64,000 nucleotides of DNA. It comes from Mycteria americana (Eukaryota; Chordata; Aves; Ciconiiformes; Ciconiidae). The position numbers and the translations under genes are program-made. This document shows, piece by piece, positions 63,464-64,000 of this stretch. Position 1 is the stretch's first letter, and each line of letters begins with the position of its first letter. The stretch lies in NCBI RefSeq assembly GCF_035582795.1, contig NC_134366.1, positions 174,410,362 through 174,474,361 of the forward strand, read 5' to 3'. The notes beneath the pieces are model-generated. The model was not told the origin of the DNA. It searched no databases and saw nothing but the letters and a program-made list of their open reading frames with translations.

Positions 63464-64000
63464 GTAGGTTATCGTCAGATGTGTCTGCCCTGTGTACATT
63501 CCTGGGGATTTAGCATTTATTTCTTCTCTGCAGGGTACTGATAAGCTGAAAGTCCAACAAAAACTAAGTCATTCAGGAGGCAGAGAAGGTCCATAGAAAA
63601 GTCTCGAGTTCTGGTACTCTCTGTTAGGCAACTAAAGCTGAGTCCCCCCATTTATCAGGAAGAAGAAGAGAGAGTCTGATTGCAGTGCAGAAGTATTTCC
63701 TAGGGGAGAAGGCACCACTGGTTAAAGAGTCTTTAATTTAGCTGTAGAAGGTGGAGCAGTAGCTTCATCCTGATGCCAGACAAACTCGGAAAAGCACAGA
63801 TGCCAGCAGCGATGGTGTGAGTCATTGGACAAGACAAGAAATTAGTGGAATCCCTCTGTTGCCATCAAAAGACACCGTGTAGCTGTCAGGGCCAGCCCGA
63901 GGGGAGCCATCATTAGACTCTTCACTGAATTGATTCATCTTACTAAAGGCAGAAAAATAATTAGGAAGTACCCCCCCTGCTGCCTTTTCAGGAGTCTGAA
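63464..64000 (+). other. Intron of the CYLD-like gene at the window end
   Basis: It begins with a GTAGGT donor. A possible small exon after 'tttatcag' near 63660 would be Arg-rich and has no clear CYLD similarity, so I left it out. Nothing else recognised. Confidence 0.55.

Noticed and set aside
63660-63722. Possible further exon of the CYLD-like gene
   Set aside because: An acceptor-like 'tttatcag' and in-phase Arg-rich frame exist, but the donor is poor and there is no CYLD similarity.

Overview
The window is vertebrate nuclear DNA, almost certainly from a bird. It is full of 3'-truncated CR1 LINE fragments of the avian type. Their 3' ends read 'ttggactagatgacctttaaaggtccc...' and finish in 'attctatgattct'-like octamers. 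I see no Alu or L1. The right two thirds is GC-rich, with short introns and many minisatellites, as is common on microchromosomes and chromosome ends of birds.

Layout, left to right. (1) 1-26811, minus strand: the 5' part of ZC3H3. Exon 1 is 26766-26811, exon 2 is 22775-24185 and exon 3 is 20841-21037. Everything to the left (1-20840) reads as a large downstream intron; I found no further exon there. It holds decayed CR1/L3 fragments and an AT-rich block (about 12830-13545) that looks like a conserved enhancer. (2) About 26812-26990: the ZC3H3 CpG promoter, with minisatellites on both sides. (3) About 28080-38450: gene-free DNA with CR1 copies and a long CTTCTC microsatellite. (4) 39215-57465, plus strand: a complete phospholipase C-gamma gene. 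I assembled 32 coding exons by splice sites and reading frame into an open frame of 1295 codons plus stop. A poly(A) signal lies at 58416. (5) 58650-59470: a dense minisatellite. (6) 59530 to the window end, plus strand: CpG promoter, a putative untranslated exon and the first three coding exons of a CYLD-like gene (N-terminal and first CAP-Gly region). The gene continues past the right edge.

The most interesting point is the PLC-gamma gene. Its core is PLCG1-like, but it is too divergent from mammalian PLCG1 to be an ordinary bird PLCG1 orthologue, and its C-terminal tail looks like that of PLCG2. It lies next to ZC3H3. From memory, human ZC3H3 lies near MAFA and TOP1MT on 8q24.3, while PLCG1 lies near TOP1 and MAFB on 20q12. 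TOP1/TOP1MT and MAFB/MAFA are paralogous pairs, so this gene is best explained as a third PLC-gamma paralogue (2R ohnologue of PLCG1), kept in this bird and missing from human. The neighbouring CYLD-like gene is a second gene here that I know from fish (cyldl) but not from human.

The three genes do not form a pathway unit. ZC3H3 acts in nuclear mRNA 3'-end processing and export, PLC-gamma in receptor tyrosine-kinase signalling at the membrane, and CYLD-type proteins in ubiquitin signalling. All exon borders are from reading splice signals and homology by eye; none was checked by alignment or RNA data.
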